Assembly (NCBI GenBank): GCA_027490575.1
Contig: JAIXXV010000042.1
Location: 1 to 39,490 of the forward strand
DNA: 39,490 nucleotides
Direction: 5' to 3'
Source: a bacterium
Lineage (GTDB): Bacteria; Patescibacteriota; Minisyncoccia; Phycocordibacterales; CAIZLB01
Shown here: piece by piece, positions 14,304-21,794 of the stretch
Layout: each line of letters opens with the position of its first letter
Position numbering within the stretch: the stretch's first letter is position 1
Position numbers and translations under genes: made by a program
The notes under the pieces: model-generated
What the model was told of the DNA's origin: nothing
What the model saw: only the letters and a program-made list of their open reading frames with translations
Databases searched by the model: none

Positions 14304-15026
14304 ATGACATCAAAAAAACATGTCAAAAAAGCACTCGCTTTTGTCATTGCTGTGGTTTTTATACCAGCAATGGCTCTTTCTGTTGGCGTATTTGGTGAAG
14401 CTAATGTACTTGGTTTGGAACTTGGTGTTAAAAAGGCATCAGCTTGTTCGATCGGCTATGACTATGGATGTGGCAATGACTATGGTTGCGGTGGTGGTTG
14501 CGGCGGTTACAATACTGGTGGTTACAACTATGTACAATATCCAAACTTGAGCTATGTATACAACCAAAATCCAGTAAATCAGAGCAATGGTGGGGGATAT
14601 AACTATGTACAGTATCCAAACTTGAGCTATGTATACAATCAGGATCCTTCAAGGCAAAATGCTGGTAGTAGCTATAACTATGTACAATACCCAAGTCTAA
14701 AGTATGTGTACTATCAAGATCCATCTAGGAGAAATGCTATGGATGACTATAACTACACATATACTCAGTATCCAAATCTGAAATACGTATATTACGGACA
14801 AGGTGCTCAGGGTTCACAGGTATCAGGCTCTTCTCAGAATGGTGTCGCAAGAAACTCTCAACCTCAAACAGATTGGATGTCAGTATTTTCTAATCCAACT
14901 CAACCTCAGTACAACTATGCAAATGCTGGATACGGATACGGCATGGGTAATGTGTACGGCATGGGCAGCGGGTACAATAGCGGATACGGTACAGGTGGAG
15001 GATTCACAATGGTTTCTGGATTCTAG
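14304..15026 (+). CDS. Secreted Tyr/Gly/Asn-rich tandem-repeat protein (paralogue B)
   Basis: 240 residues. A long signal peptide, cleaved near KASA-CS, is followed by a Cys/Gly patch (YGCGNDYGCGGGCGGY) with several Cys. Four tandem repeats of ~28 residues follow, with core YNYVQYPNLSYVYNQDPS (variants YPSLKYVYYQDP and YPNLKYVYYGQG). After a Gly/Tyr tail it ends GGGFTMVSGF. The repeat core YPxLxYVY and the ending are shared with paralogue A, which points to tandem duplication and divergence. The Tyr ladder suggests a cross-linkable or self-assembling surface filament or matrix; this is inference. Confidence 0.72.
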   Translation: MTSKKHVKKALAFVIAVVFIPAMALSVGVFGEANVLGLELGVKKASACSIGYDYGCGNDYGCGGGCGGYNTGGYNYVQYPNLSYVYNQNPVNQSNGGGYNYVQYPNLSYVYNQDPSRQNAGSSYNYVQYPSLKYVYYQDPSRRNAMDDYNYTYTQYPNLKYVYYGQGAQGSQVSGSSQNGVARNSQPQTDWMSVFSNPTQPQYNYANAGYGYGMGNVYGMGSGYNSGYGTGGGFTMVSGF

Positions 15027-15101
15027 GTGATTAAGTATTGTTTAAGTGATTGATTATCGTCCGACAATTTGAGTGCTGTTTTTTTAAATCAATACTCGTA
15101 T

Positions 15102-15109
15102 GTTATAAT
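15102..15109 (+). promoter_or_regulatory. Extended -10 (TGT TATAAT ends 15109) of the FAD oxidoreductase
   Basis: TGT-TATAAT is followed by CGTTTA and ATG 15116, a 6-nt leaderless geometry. Confidence 0.55.
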
Positions 15110-15115
15110 CGTTTA

Positions 15116-16528
15116 ATGAATAATAATTCTCCGTGGTTGCATCAGTTGCAAAGAACTAGAGGTATAGATAAGTTGATGAGCGATGTGCAAACTGATGTAG
15201 CGGTAGTTGGTGCTGGTATTGCTGGAGTGATGACAGCATATTTTTTGCTAAAAAATACAGACAAAGAAGTTACTTTGATAGAAGCGTACAGAGTTGCTCA
15301 TGGTGCAACGGGTCACAATGCTGGGCAGATAGTAGTAGAATTTGAAAAAGAATTTCACACCTTGGTAAGTGAACATGGTTTAGATAAAGCGGCCCATGCT
15401 GAAAAGATGGTCAGAAGTGCATGGGTGCTTTTAGATGAGATATATCAAGATGCCAACCTTGAAACTCCAATGTCATCGTTTATGGGTTACAACGGGTACG
15501 CGACCGTTGATCGTATTATAGAAGAGTTAAAAAACAATGCACTAAGGATAGAATCTGATATACCAGTTTTTCCGATATATATAGATGAAAATGCGATGGG
15601 CTTAGACCAGATACCACATGAGTACAAGAGCTTATACAGTCTAGTTCCGCAAGAAAACATTTTGTCACTTTTGGAGACTAAAGACACACAGTACATAGGT
15701 GTAATGTCAGAGAGAAAAGGATGTGTTAATAGTGCAATGCTTGTAGAGGAAGTGGCTGGATATCTTTTGTCAAAATACGCAGGTAGGTTTTCGCTTTTCG
15801 AAGAGAGTCCTATTTCAGAAGTGGTACTAGAAGAAAACGGTGGTTATTTAAAAGTTGAAGGTCAAAAACTTAATGCTAAAAAAATCATTTTATGTACAAA
15901 TGGATTTGAGAAATTTTCAATAAACAATACGGTTGGTGAAGAGATAGACACAAAGTTTCATCACATGGTTATAGGCAACATTGGGTATATGGCAGGATAC
16001 TTGGAAGAGCTAGATCATCCTCCTATGGCACTTCAGTATCATGATGTTAAGCAGATAGAGGGTGGACACAAAGAGTTGGCATATCAAGAAAATCCTTATC
16101 CATATGTTACAAGACGACCTTTTGAGCTTGAGCCAGACATAAAGCACAACTTAGTTTGCGCTGGTGGCCCTGAACAAAACATTGAGGACACTACTGTGTA
16201 TTCTCACTCCGCTGCTTTTATGGATAGAGCGCTTGATGATATCGAGGATTTCTTGCAGGAGACTTATGAAAATGCTCCTAAGGGATATATTGATTTTAAA
16301 TATAAATGGCATGGCTTGATGGGGTACACTCCTACAAATATGCGGGTTATAGGTGAAGAGCCTAAAAACAAAGTATTGATGTATAATCTAGGGTGCAATG
16401 GTGTAGGTATACTTACATCTATATATGGAGCAAAGAGAATTTCACAGATAGTTAGTGGAGAAAAGCTTCCCATATCACTTTTTGATCCAAAGGATAGTTA
16501 TGGTATCAAGACGACTGACTTGGATTAG
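15116..16528 (+). CDS. FAD-dependent oxidoreductase (DAO / amine-oxidase-like family)
   Basis: 470 residues. An N-terminal Rossmann dinucleotide motif VAVVGAGIAGVMTAYFL (~residues 30-46) with an acidic end of strand 2 (VTLIEAYRVAHGATGHNAGQ), the SxRNxGQ-like region typical of the D-amino-acid-oxidase/PuuB/GlpD superfamily. The C-terminal FAD-closing motif is KWHGLMGYTPTNMRVIGEEP followed by LGCNGVGILTSIYGAKRIS. No membrane segment and no Rieske extension. It probably oxidises an amine or amino acid; substrate unknown. The track start 15050 would include the promoter. Confidence 0.82.
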   Translation: MNNNSPWLHQLQRTRGIDKLMSDVQTDVAVVGAGIAGVMTAYFLLKNTDKEVTLIEAYRVAHGATGHNAGQIVVEFEKEFHTLVSEHGLDKAAHAEKMVRSAWVLLDEIYQDANLETPMSSFMGYNGYATVDRIIEELKNNALRIESDIPVFPIYIDENAMGLDQIPHEYKSLYSLVPQENILSLLETKDTQYIGVMSERKGCVNSAMLVEEVAGYLLSKYAGRFSLFEESPISEVVLEENGGYLKVEGQKLNAKKIILCTNGFEKFSINNTVGEEIDTKFHHMVIGNIGYMAGYLEELDHPPMALQYHDVKQIEGGHKELAYQENPYPYVTRRPFELEPDIKHNLVCAGGPEQNIEDTTVYSHSAAFMDRALDDIEDFLQETYENAPKGYIDFKYKWHGLMGYTPTNMRVIGEEPKNKVLMYNLGCNGVGILTSIYGAKRISQIVSGEKLPISLFDPKDSYGIKTTDLD

Positions 16529-16588
16529 TTTCTTGGATAAAGAAAATCTAAATTTAAAAATAAATAAACCTTAAGAATAAATCAAAAT

Positions 16589-17215
16589 ATGCTAGAACTT
16601 TTTTTAGGTAAAATAGAATTCATACAACCATTGATTACCACTCTAGGTATTTTTTCTTATCTTTTGGTAATGCTTTTGGCAAGTTTGGAATCTGTACCAG
16701 TATTTGGAACATTTACTCCAGGCACCTTGATGCTATTGATGGTTGGGCTTATCGCATCACAGGGTCAAATATCACTTGTACTAGTAGTGATATTTGCAAC
16801 ACTCGGTGGTGTTATTGGTGATAGTGCCGGATATTATCTAGGTAGGTATGGTCGTGGTTTTATAAAAGACAATGAGGGGATACTTAGAACAAGCCACCTA
16901 GAACAAGGTAAATCATTTTTCAATAAACATGGTGGCAAGAGTGTTTTTATAGGACGGTTCGTTGGGCCACTCCGACCAATCATCCCATTGATTGCAGGTA
17001 TGACAGAGATGAATTTTAAAAGGTATATCATTTTAAATATAACAAGTGCTTTTCTTTGGGCATTTTTATATGTGAACCTTGGATACTTTTTCGGACAACA
17101 GATAAAGTTCATGGATAGTATTATTTCTCGGTTAGGTTTGGCAGCTACTCTGCTCATAGTGTTAGTTGCTGGATATGTATTTTACAGAAACAGAAAAAAG
17201 AGTTTGGGTATATAA
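16589..17215 (+). CDS. DedA family membrane protein
   Basis: 208 residues with about five hydrophobic segments. DedA signatures: VPVFGTFTPGTLMLLMVGLI (F/GxFxPG), GGVIGDSAGYYLGRYG, and FIGRFVGPLRPIIPLIAGMT with the R-x3-P-x2-R cluster needed for activity, then MNFKRYIILN. Family members are lipid flippases or transporters (undecaprenyl phosphate or phosphatidylethanolamine) supporting envelope homeostasis. No SD motif; the start is the first ATG before the conserved N-terminal amphipathic helix. Confidence 0.88.
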   Translation: MLELFLGKIEFIQPLITTLGIFSYLLVMLLASLESVPVFGTFTPGTLMLLMVGLIASQGQISLVLVVIFATLGGVIGDSAGYYLGRYGRGFIKDNEGILRTSHLEQGKSFFNKHGGKSVFIGRFVGPLRPIIPLIAGMTEMNFKRYIILNITSAFLWAFLYVNLGYFFGQQIKFMDSIISRLGLAATLLIVLVAGYVFYRNRKKSLGI

Positions 17216-17261
17216 GTGTTTTTAGAATAATTTTATTTTCTGTTAATGTTGATTAGATATA

Positions 17262-17903
17262 TTGGACGGTATGATTTTTAAATGTTTATTTCGAGGGCGA
17301 AGTGGTGCATGCTTTAGTCCGCGCCATAATCCGCACAGGCAGAAAGGTATCATAGGTTTGTTTTTGATACTGGCATTGGCTAGCTCTACCGGCATGGCGG
17401 TACTTCACGTCATAGAGTCCAATACTCCTTATATATACCTAAAGCAGTATAGAGAAGGTAAGGACAGGTCTATAGCATCGACAAGGGCCTGTAGGGACTA
17501 TGTCATAGATATGTTTCGACAAAATATAGAATACGATGTCACACTTTCCAAATACGGTGAGGGTGAGATGTTGAGGTTTGATAGTAGGTATGTGAGCTCG
17601 GTGGATGGAAGCGTGACTGCTGTCGCGGGCGATGTGTTTGCAGGTAATGCGCGCTTTAGTGCTGATTTTATGTGTGAACTTGTAAGTGTCGATAGTGGCG
17701 AAGGTGAGGTAAGTTTTGTAGTCAGTGGCAAGGATTTGCTTTCTGAAATATCTACCGAAATAGAAACCGTGTTGGAGATTCGCAAACATAACTCAGTGGG
17801 CGATGAAAGTCTCGTGGTGGTGAGTACAACTAATCTTGGCTGGATAGACTCTGTAAACAGGAATAGTAAGTATATAAAAGTTTTATTTTCAAGAGAGATT
17901 TAA
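17262..17903 (+). CDS. Pilin-like (PilX-type) single-TM protein
   Basis: 213 residues. A short basic leader ending RQKGIIGLFLILALASSTGM is followed by one long hydrophobic helix, the layout of PilX-like minor pilins (QxG followed by TM). The soluble part has a single Cys early (STRACRDYVIDMF) and another in DFMCELVSV, and is beta-rich. Its neighbour 165 nt downstream is a classical type IV prepilin, supporting a role in a pilus or pseudopilus. Glu at position +5 is not obvious, so this may be a prepilin-like secreted protein and not a true pilin. The start codon is uncertain (MDGM or MIFK). Confidence 0.5.
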   Translation: MDGMIFKCLFRGRSGACFSPRHNPHRQKGIIGLFLILALASSTGMAVLHVIESNTPYIYLKQYREGKDRSIASTRACRDYVIDMFRQNIEYDVTLSKYGEGEMLRFDSRYVSSVDGSVTAVAGDVFAGNARFSADFMCELVSVDSGEGEVSFVVSGKDLLSEISTEIETVLEIRKHNSVGDESLVVVSTTNLGWIDSVNRNSKYIKVLFSREI

Positions 17904-17987
17904 TTATTGGCAATATACGTTGATTGGTAAATTTATTTTTATTTTATTTTTTCATAATCTGTCTTTTGTAAGATGTGAAAGTCGGGG

Positions 17988-18063
17988 CAGATATCAGATA
18001 TCAGTTAGCAGTGGGCAGTTAGCAGATAACAGTTGCCTGGCAAATTAAGAATTAATAATTTAA
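17988..18063 (+). repeat. NNNNCAG heptamer array followed by AATTAAG heptamers
   Basis: Six tandem heptamers ATATCAG-ATATCAG-TTAGCAG-TGGGCAG-TTAGCAG-ATAACAG (after CAG at 17988), then TTGCCTGGCA, then AATTAAG-AATTAAT-AATTTAA, which reaches the prepilin start. This is the clearest array in the window and the only place where both families are adjacent. Confidence 0.8.
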
Positions 18064-18067
18064 AATA

Positions 18068-18559
18068 ATGATGAAAAATAAACATGTAAAATATCGGCTA
18101 GTTCACAGAGCGGGAGGGTTTACTCTACTGGAGGTCCTGATGGTTATTGGTATACTCGCAATACTTTCTGGTGTTGTACTTTCGGCAATCAATCCAAGTA
18201 GGCAATTCAAGATAGCTAGGGACTCACAGAGAACTTCAAATGTCACCACCATACTAAATGCTGTCGGTCAAAACATGACTGATCATGGTGGAAACTTTGT
18301 TTGCGAGGGTGTGCTGGTGGACATACCAAACTCAACAACGACATTGGCTAGTGACGGCAATGGAAACTTGGACATAGCACCGTGCTTGGTACCAGACTAT
18401 GTGTCAATGTTGCCAAACGACCCGTCTATGGAGTCCGCATACTTTACTGATGAGACTGATTACAATACAGGGTATCAGATCACAAAAGATGTTGAAGGTA
18501 GGATCAGCGTTATGGCTCAAGGTGAAGTGGGGGATAGACAGATAGTGGTGACTAGGTAG
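18068..18559 (+). CDS. Type IV prepilin-like protein
   Basis: 163 residues. The prepilin signal is GGFTLLEVLMVIGILAILSG: cleavage after Gly, Phe +1 methylation site, Glu +5, and a hydrophobic helix. A globular domain follows with NPSRQFKIARDSQRTSNVTT and a pair of Cys (FVCEGVLV, IAPCLVPD) probably forming the pilin disulfide. It belongs to a type IV pilus or competence pseudopilus in the cell envelope. A possible weak -10 TAATTT lies 6 nt before ATG 18068, formed by the AATTAAG repeat. Confidence 0.88.
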   Translation: MMKNKHVKYRLVHRAGGFTLLEVLMVIGILAILSGVVLSAINPSRQFKIARDSQRTSNVTTILNAVGQNMTDHGGNFVCEGVLVDIPNSTTTLASDGNGNLDIAPCLVPDYVSMLPNDPSMESAYFTDETDYNTGYQITKDVEGRISVMAQGEVGDRQIVVTR

Positions 18560-18568
18560 TGCACATAG

Positions 18569-18602
18569 AAAAAATCCCGGCACTTGCATGCTGGGATTTT
18601 TT
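18569..18602. terminator. Bidirectional rho-independent terminator
   Basis: AAAAAATCCCGGCA and TGCTGGGATTTTTT form a long stem with A and T tracts on both sides. It serves the prepilin gene and the convergent DUF2177-like gene. Confidence 0.88.
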
Positions 18603-18635
18603 GCAATAACTATCAAAGTTTGTTAGAAACTAAAT

Positions 18636-19046
18636 CTAGACGAAAAACTTTACCATTACATATGAAGCTGTACCACAAAGAAACATTCCCCAAAGTATAT
18701 CTACAAATACTACTTTGATAGGCCAAGTAGTTAGTAGGGCATGGTTGGTGAATTCGTACACTGCATATGTTACAAATCCGAACACTGCTCCTATCCATAG
18801 GGCTGATATTGCAGATCCACCAGCTTTTGGTATTACAAAGTAGATGATACCTATGGCTATGGCAACATATACAAGTATCGCTGATACTATGATAGGGTCC
18901 ATTTTACCTTCGGCTCCTATACGTAGTATTGGTCTAAGGTTGTTTATATAGAAGTCTTTGGCTATAACTGAAAGCCAGACATAGTCTAAAGCGAGCATGA
19001 AGACTAGTGCTATAACGATTTGTTTTATGGTTATGAGTATTGGCAT
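18636..19046 (-). CDS. DUF2177-like membrane protein
   Basis: 136 residues, four hydrophobic segments. The family-like marks are LDYVWLSVIAKDFYINNL, DPIIVSAILVYVAIAIGIIY, WIGAVFGFVTYAVYEFTNHA and VDILWGMFLCG. DUF2177 proteins are small inner-membrane proteins of unknown role. It is convergent with the prepilin gene. The start ATG at 19046 precedes the first hydrophobic helix; no SD. Confidence 0.75.
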   Translation of the reverse strand: MPILITIKQIVIALVFMLALDYVWLSVIAKDFYINNLRPILRIGAEGKMDPIIVSAILVYVAIAIGIIYFVIPKAGGSAISALWIGAVFGFVTYAVYEFTNHALLTTWPIKVVFVDILWGMFLCGTASYVMVKFFV

Positions 19047-19189
19047 GTTTAATGATTTAGATTGTTAAGCGGCTTTTTTAGTGTTTTCCTAATGTTTACT
19101 CGGGGCTCACAGGGGAGCCTACTGGTCTTATTTTTAAACTGTCTCAGGGTATATTTTACAAGCTTTTCATGTAAAAAGATATATGTTAG

Positions 19190-19195
19190 TATACT
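19190..19195 (+). promoter_or_regulatory. -10 (TATACT) upstream of tRNA-Asn
   Basis: TATACT lies ~68 nt before the mature tRNA. The leader contains TTTAAGG/CCTTAAA enclosed by TCCGA/TCGGA (about 19200-19243), probably removed during 5' processing. Confidence 0.45.
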
Positions 19196-19263
19196 CACAT
19201 CCGAGCGTTTTTAAGGCCAAAACCTTAAACCCGATTCGGAGAACATTAGACAACCAAATACAT

Positions 19264-19589
19264 TCCCCTGTAGCTCAGCGGTAGAGCAATCGACTGTGTA
19301 GGTTAACGCAGCTTCCGGTACGAAAGTCCGGTCGAAAAATAAGGTGAATTGCTGGAAGCCCATACTACGGTATGGGTAATCAGCAGCCAAGCTTAGCAAT
19401 AAATTGCTTTGAAGGTTCAGAGACTATCCCTAGCGGGAGTAGTCGTACGAAATGCACAATGCAAGCGTTCGACGAAGCGCCTTACGTCTAAACATCCATG
19501 TGGTGCATGACGATGATATAGTCCACACTGTCAGTAATGATGGATAAAGTGTAATCGATTGGTCGTAGGTTCGATCCCTACCGGGGGAG
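19264..19589 (+). tRNA. trnN: tRNA-Asn(GTT), interrupted by a group I intron
   Basis: Exon 1 (19264-19297): acceptor TCCCCTG, D-arm GCTC-AGCGGTA-GAGC, anticodon stem ATCGA and loop CTGT. Exon 2 (19552-19589): TAA, stem TCGAT, variable TGGTC, T-arm GTAGG-TTCGATC-CCTAC, acceptor CGGGGGA and discriminator G. The joined loop CTGTTAA has U33 and anticodon GUU for Asn. All four arms pair. The 3' CCA is not encoded. The intron splits the anticodon between positions 35 and 36. The 3' end overlaps the last codons of the serine recombinase on the other strand. Confidence 0.93.
19298..19551 (+). ncRNA. Group I intron (254 nt, ORF-less) in tRNA-Asn
   Basis: The 5' exon ends in U and the intron ends in G, as group I introns require. 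The guide GCAG (about 19308-19311) pairs with exon CUGU to form P1 with a U-G at the splice site. Conserved core elements are present in order: P (AATTGCTGGAAGCCC), Q (AATCAGCAGCC), R (GTTCAGAGACTA) and S (GATATAGTCC). P5 is CCCATAC-TACG-GTATGGG, P4 is TGCTG/CAGCA, P6 contains AGCAAT/ATTGCT, and P7 is GACTA/TAGTC. The size and core resemble the IC3 tRNA introns of cyanobacteria and proteobacteria. No homing endonuclease ORF. Confidence 0.92.
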
Positions 19590-21164
19590 CATAGAAGTGA
19601 TTTTAGACTCGGAAGAAGCTTTTGCCGCATTGGCAAAGGCTTTTTTCGGTTCGAAAATATTTTTAGACGAAGTTAGTCTTTCGTAGAGCTTTCGAACTGG
19701 CTCGTGCAATGTGTATGTGACTTCACCATTTTTTAACGTTATATCCTTGAAAATTGACTTAAGTAACATACGTTTTTCCTCGGCAGTACGTTCTTCATTT
19801 TTGTATATAGTTTTTGCCTTACGAGCCAATTCAAGGATATTAATGCCCAATTCAAAATACTTTGCCTCTTGAGTCTTGAGTTTGTTGATCTGATCAATAA
19901 TATCTTTTTGCTCGGACTGAAGTCTAATATTCTTTTCTTTCCAAAACACATCAGTAATGATTCCAGACAATCGGTCGTCATATAGACGATCAATCTTGTT
20001 CTGTAGACCTCTGTAACCACCCTCAAGGTTATCTAAGACTTCTTTCTTATATTTTATCTCGTCCTGATGGCTCTGGCGGATTCTCAAAACAATCTCTTGT
20101 GCTTCTTCATCTGTTATTGTTTCAAAAACTTCCATGACACCAACTAAACTTTCCTCTATAACTTCCTGTCTGGTGTATTTCTTCTGAGTACATCCATTAT
20201 AGTGAGTACAGTGACAATACACATGACCTTTCTGAACTTCGCTTGTAACCATTCCCTTACATTCACCACACTCAACCATCTTTGAGAACAAAAACATGTG
20301 CTTGGAATAGAATGGGGACTTTTTTCGTAAGCGTATCTCCTGTATCAAGTCAAACTCTTCTTGAGTACGCATTCTTTCATGTTTACCATTCTCATTTAGG
20401 ACCACACCATTATGGATCAAAACTCCATGGTAAAAAGGGTCCTTAAGAAATGACTCGATCTGACTCTTGTATATTTTTTTTCCGTAGCGTGAACGCAATC
20501 CTGAATCATAAGCGGCCTTAACTAACTTTTTCATCGTATATTCTCCAGTCATATAAAGCTCGCTCAGTCTCTTCCATAGCGGAAATGTTGCATCATCAGA
20601 TACGAATACTCGCTTACCCTTCTCTCCGATGCATTTATAACCAGCCTTGTATGCACCATGATAATATCCCATTAAAACTTTCTCCCTGATACCTTTTTTT
20701 GATTCTTCCGAAAGGTTTGCAATATATTTTTTGGCTATTGCGATCTCAATGTCCCATCTAAACTTTTCATCTGATTTTGCGTTTTTATGTATTACTAGGT
20801 TTTGTTTAACAAAATGAATCTTTCTTGAATCATCTTCCTCAATCCAATCATTGGCTACAATAGCGTCATAATAGTTTCTAGTAAGCCTGTCGACCTTTTC
20901 AACAACAAGGTTTTGTATATTGTTATCGACAATATACTCGATCATCTCGTTAAATATTTTTCTTAGTTTTTTACCACTGGCACTTTCAGAGGCAGCAAAA
21001 ACTTTTACTATCTTGTAGTTTTTTCTATCTGTATATTCAGTAAGAAGACGCTCTTGTGATGGCAAAGAGTAGCCAGTTTCTTCCTGTTCTTTTGTGGAAA
21101 CCCGACAATATATTGCGGCTGTGTTGTCATCTGCAACATTTTTTATAATTGTTTTATTTTTCAT
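19578..21164 (-). CDS. Large serine recombinase / integrase
   Basis: 528 residues. The N-terminal resolvase domain has AAIYCRVSTKEQEETGYSLP with the catalytic Ser, then VEKVDRLTRNYYDAI with the conserved Arg. The central Recombinase domain is ...GYYHGAYKAGYKCIGEKGKR, FLKDPFYHGVLIHNG. A zinc-ribbon follows (CGECKGMVTSEV ... CHCTHYNGC), then a coiled-coil (~370-460). Large serine integrases insert and excise mobile DNA using short att sites. The last codons (MLPR, stop) lie inside the 3' end of tRNA-Asn, so this tRNA is the probable attachment locus. The 5' side has a ~310-nt structured non-coding region. Start at the ATG before KNKTIIKNV. Confidence 0.92.
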   Translation of the reverse strand: MKNKTIIKNVADDNTAAIYCRVSTKEQEETGYSLPSQERLLTEYTDRKNYKIVKVFAASESASGKKLRKIFNEMIEYIVDNNIQNLVVEKVDRLTRNYYDAIVANDWIEEDDSRKIHFVKQNLVIHKNAKSDEKFRWDIEIAIAKKYIANLSEESKKGIREKVLMGYYHGAYKAGYKCIGEKGKRVFVSDDATFPLWKRLSELYMTGEYTMKKLVKAAYDSGLRSRYGKKIYKSQIESFLKDPFYHGVLIHNGVVLNENGKHERMRTQEEFDLIQEIRLRKKSPFYSKHMFLFSKMVECGECKGMVTSEVQKGHVYCHCTHYNGCTQKKYTRQEVIEESLVGVMEVFETITDEEAQEIVLRIRQSHQDEIKYKKEVLDNLEGGYRGLQNKIDRLYDDRLSGIITDVFWKEKNIRLQSEQKDIIDQINKLKTQEAKYFELGINILELARKAKTIYKNEERTAEEKRMLLKSIFKDITLKNGEVTYTLHEPVRKLYERLTSSKNIFEPKKAFANAAKASSESKITSMLPR

Positions 21165-21184
21165 AGTGTTTTGATGTTAGCTTA

Positions 21185-21478
21185 CTTAAAACTATTAATA
21201 AAATTGTGCATGAACAGGGTTACCCCTATGATGCTCTGGAGTGTTTTTAGTTTTCTTGTGCTCTGAGAAGCCCCCGAAAACCCGGAATATCTAACAAGAA
21301 GATGGAATACACGATGCGGACCCCCTTCAGAAGACTCATAGACCTATGGTCATTACACTTTTAGAGTCTTCCTATTTGTCCCATCCATATTCGGAGATTA
21401 TGCGATACAGATCAGACGGCTGGGCAGTAACCCTGAGAACTGTTTTCCCAGCTTTCGCATCTGTACCTCATAGATCCC
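21185..21478 (-). other. Non-coding, highly structured region upstream of the recombinase
   Basis: About 290 nt without a convincing ORF. GAAGACTC (21330-21337) pairs with GAGTCTTC (21364-21371), enclosing CATAG/CTATG. TACAGAT (21406-21412) pairs with ATCTGTA (21459-21465), enclosing GCTGGG/CCCAGC and CAGT/ACTG. A competing ATGCGA/TCGCAT pairing exists. It could be the recombinase 5' leader, a small RNA, or recombination or replication signals of the island. Confidence 0.5.
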
Positions 21479-21703
21479 TTATTTATTTGCCAACACATTG
21501 ATGTGTACAGTGTATGCTGGTTCTAATGGAGCATTTTTTACCTCTCTGCCCGCTAAAAGAGGGATTTCCTTGTGTTGTGCTTGGGATTTGAGTTTTGCTT
21601 TTTGTTCATCTTTATGATCAAGACGTGCAAGTAAATCAAAAAACTTTACGATTGATTGATCGACAACGCTTTGATTTTCATTTTTAGCAATATCTTGATT
21701 CAT
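21479..21703 (-). CDS. Small island protein, unknown (74 aa)
   Basis: MNQDIAKNENQSVVDQSIVK followed by a charged helix (LARLDHKDEQKAKLKSQAQH) and a short C-terminal LEPAYTVHINVLANK. No Cys, no membrane segment. The track's longer version starts at a TTG (21715) inside the upstream RNA stem; ATG 21703 is more likely. It is next to the recombinase, so a recombination directionality or accessory factor is possible but unsupported by motif. Confidence 0.45.
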   Translation of the reverse strand: MNQDIAKNENQSVVDQSIVKFFDLLARLDHKDEQKAKLKSQAQHKEIPLLAGREVKNAPLEPAYTVHINVLANK

Positions 21704-21714
21704 AGAATAAAACA

Positions 21715-21781
21715 AACCTACTCTGTCACCAGATTGGCAGGACGCTTTGCCGTTCTAGAAACAGAGTAGGTTCGGCGTCCT
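21715..21781 (-). promoter_or_regulatory. Predicted H-type pseudoknot just upstream of the 74-aa ORF
   Basis: On the minus strand stem 1 is AGGACGC...GCGTCCT (plus 21739-21745 with 21775-21781). Stem 2 is AACCTACTCTGT...ACAGAGTAGGTT (12 bp; plus 21715-21726 with 21761-21772). The two helices interleave, giving a pseudoknot. The 3' strand of stem 2 contains an AGTAGG that could be the ribosome site of the ORF, ~12 nt from its ATG. Confidence 0.6.
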
Positions 21782-21794
21782 GAACCGTGGATAG

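Noticed and set aside
19211-19399. 62-aa minus-strand ORF
   Set aside because: Lies across the tRNA leader, exon 1 and the intron; no protein-like features.
19430-19636. 68-aa ORF with a GRDRTYDQS-like stretch
   Set aside because: It is the antisense translation of the tRNA-Asn 3' half and intron, a common spurious ORF type.
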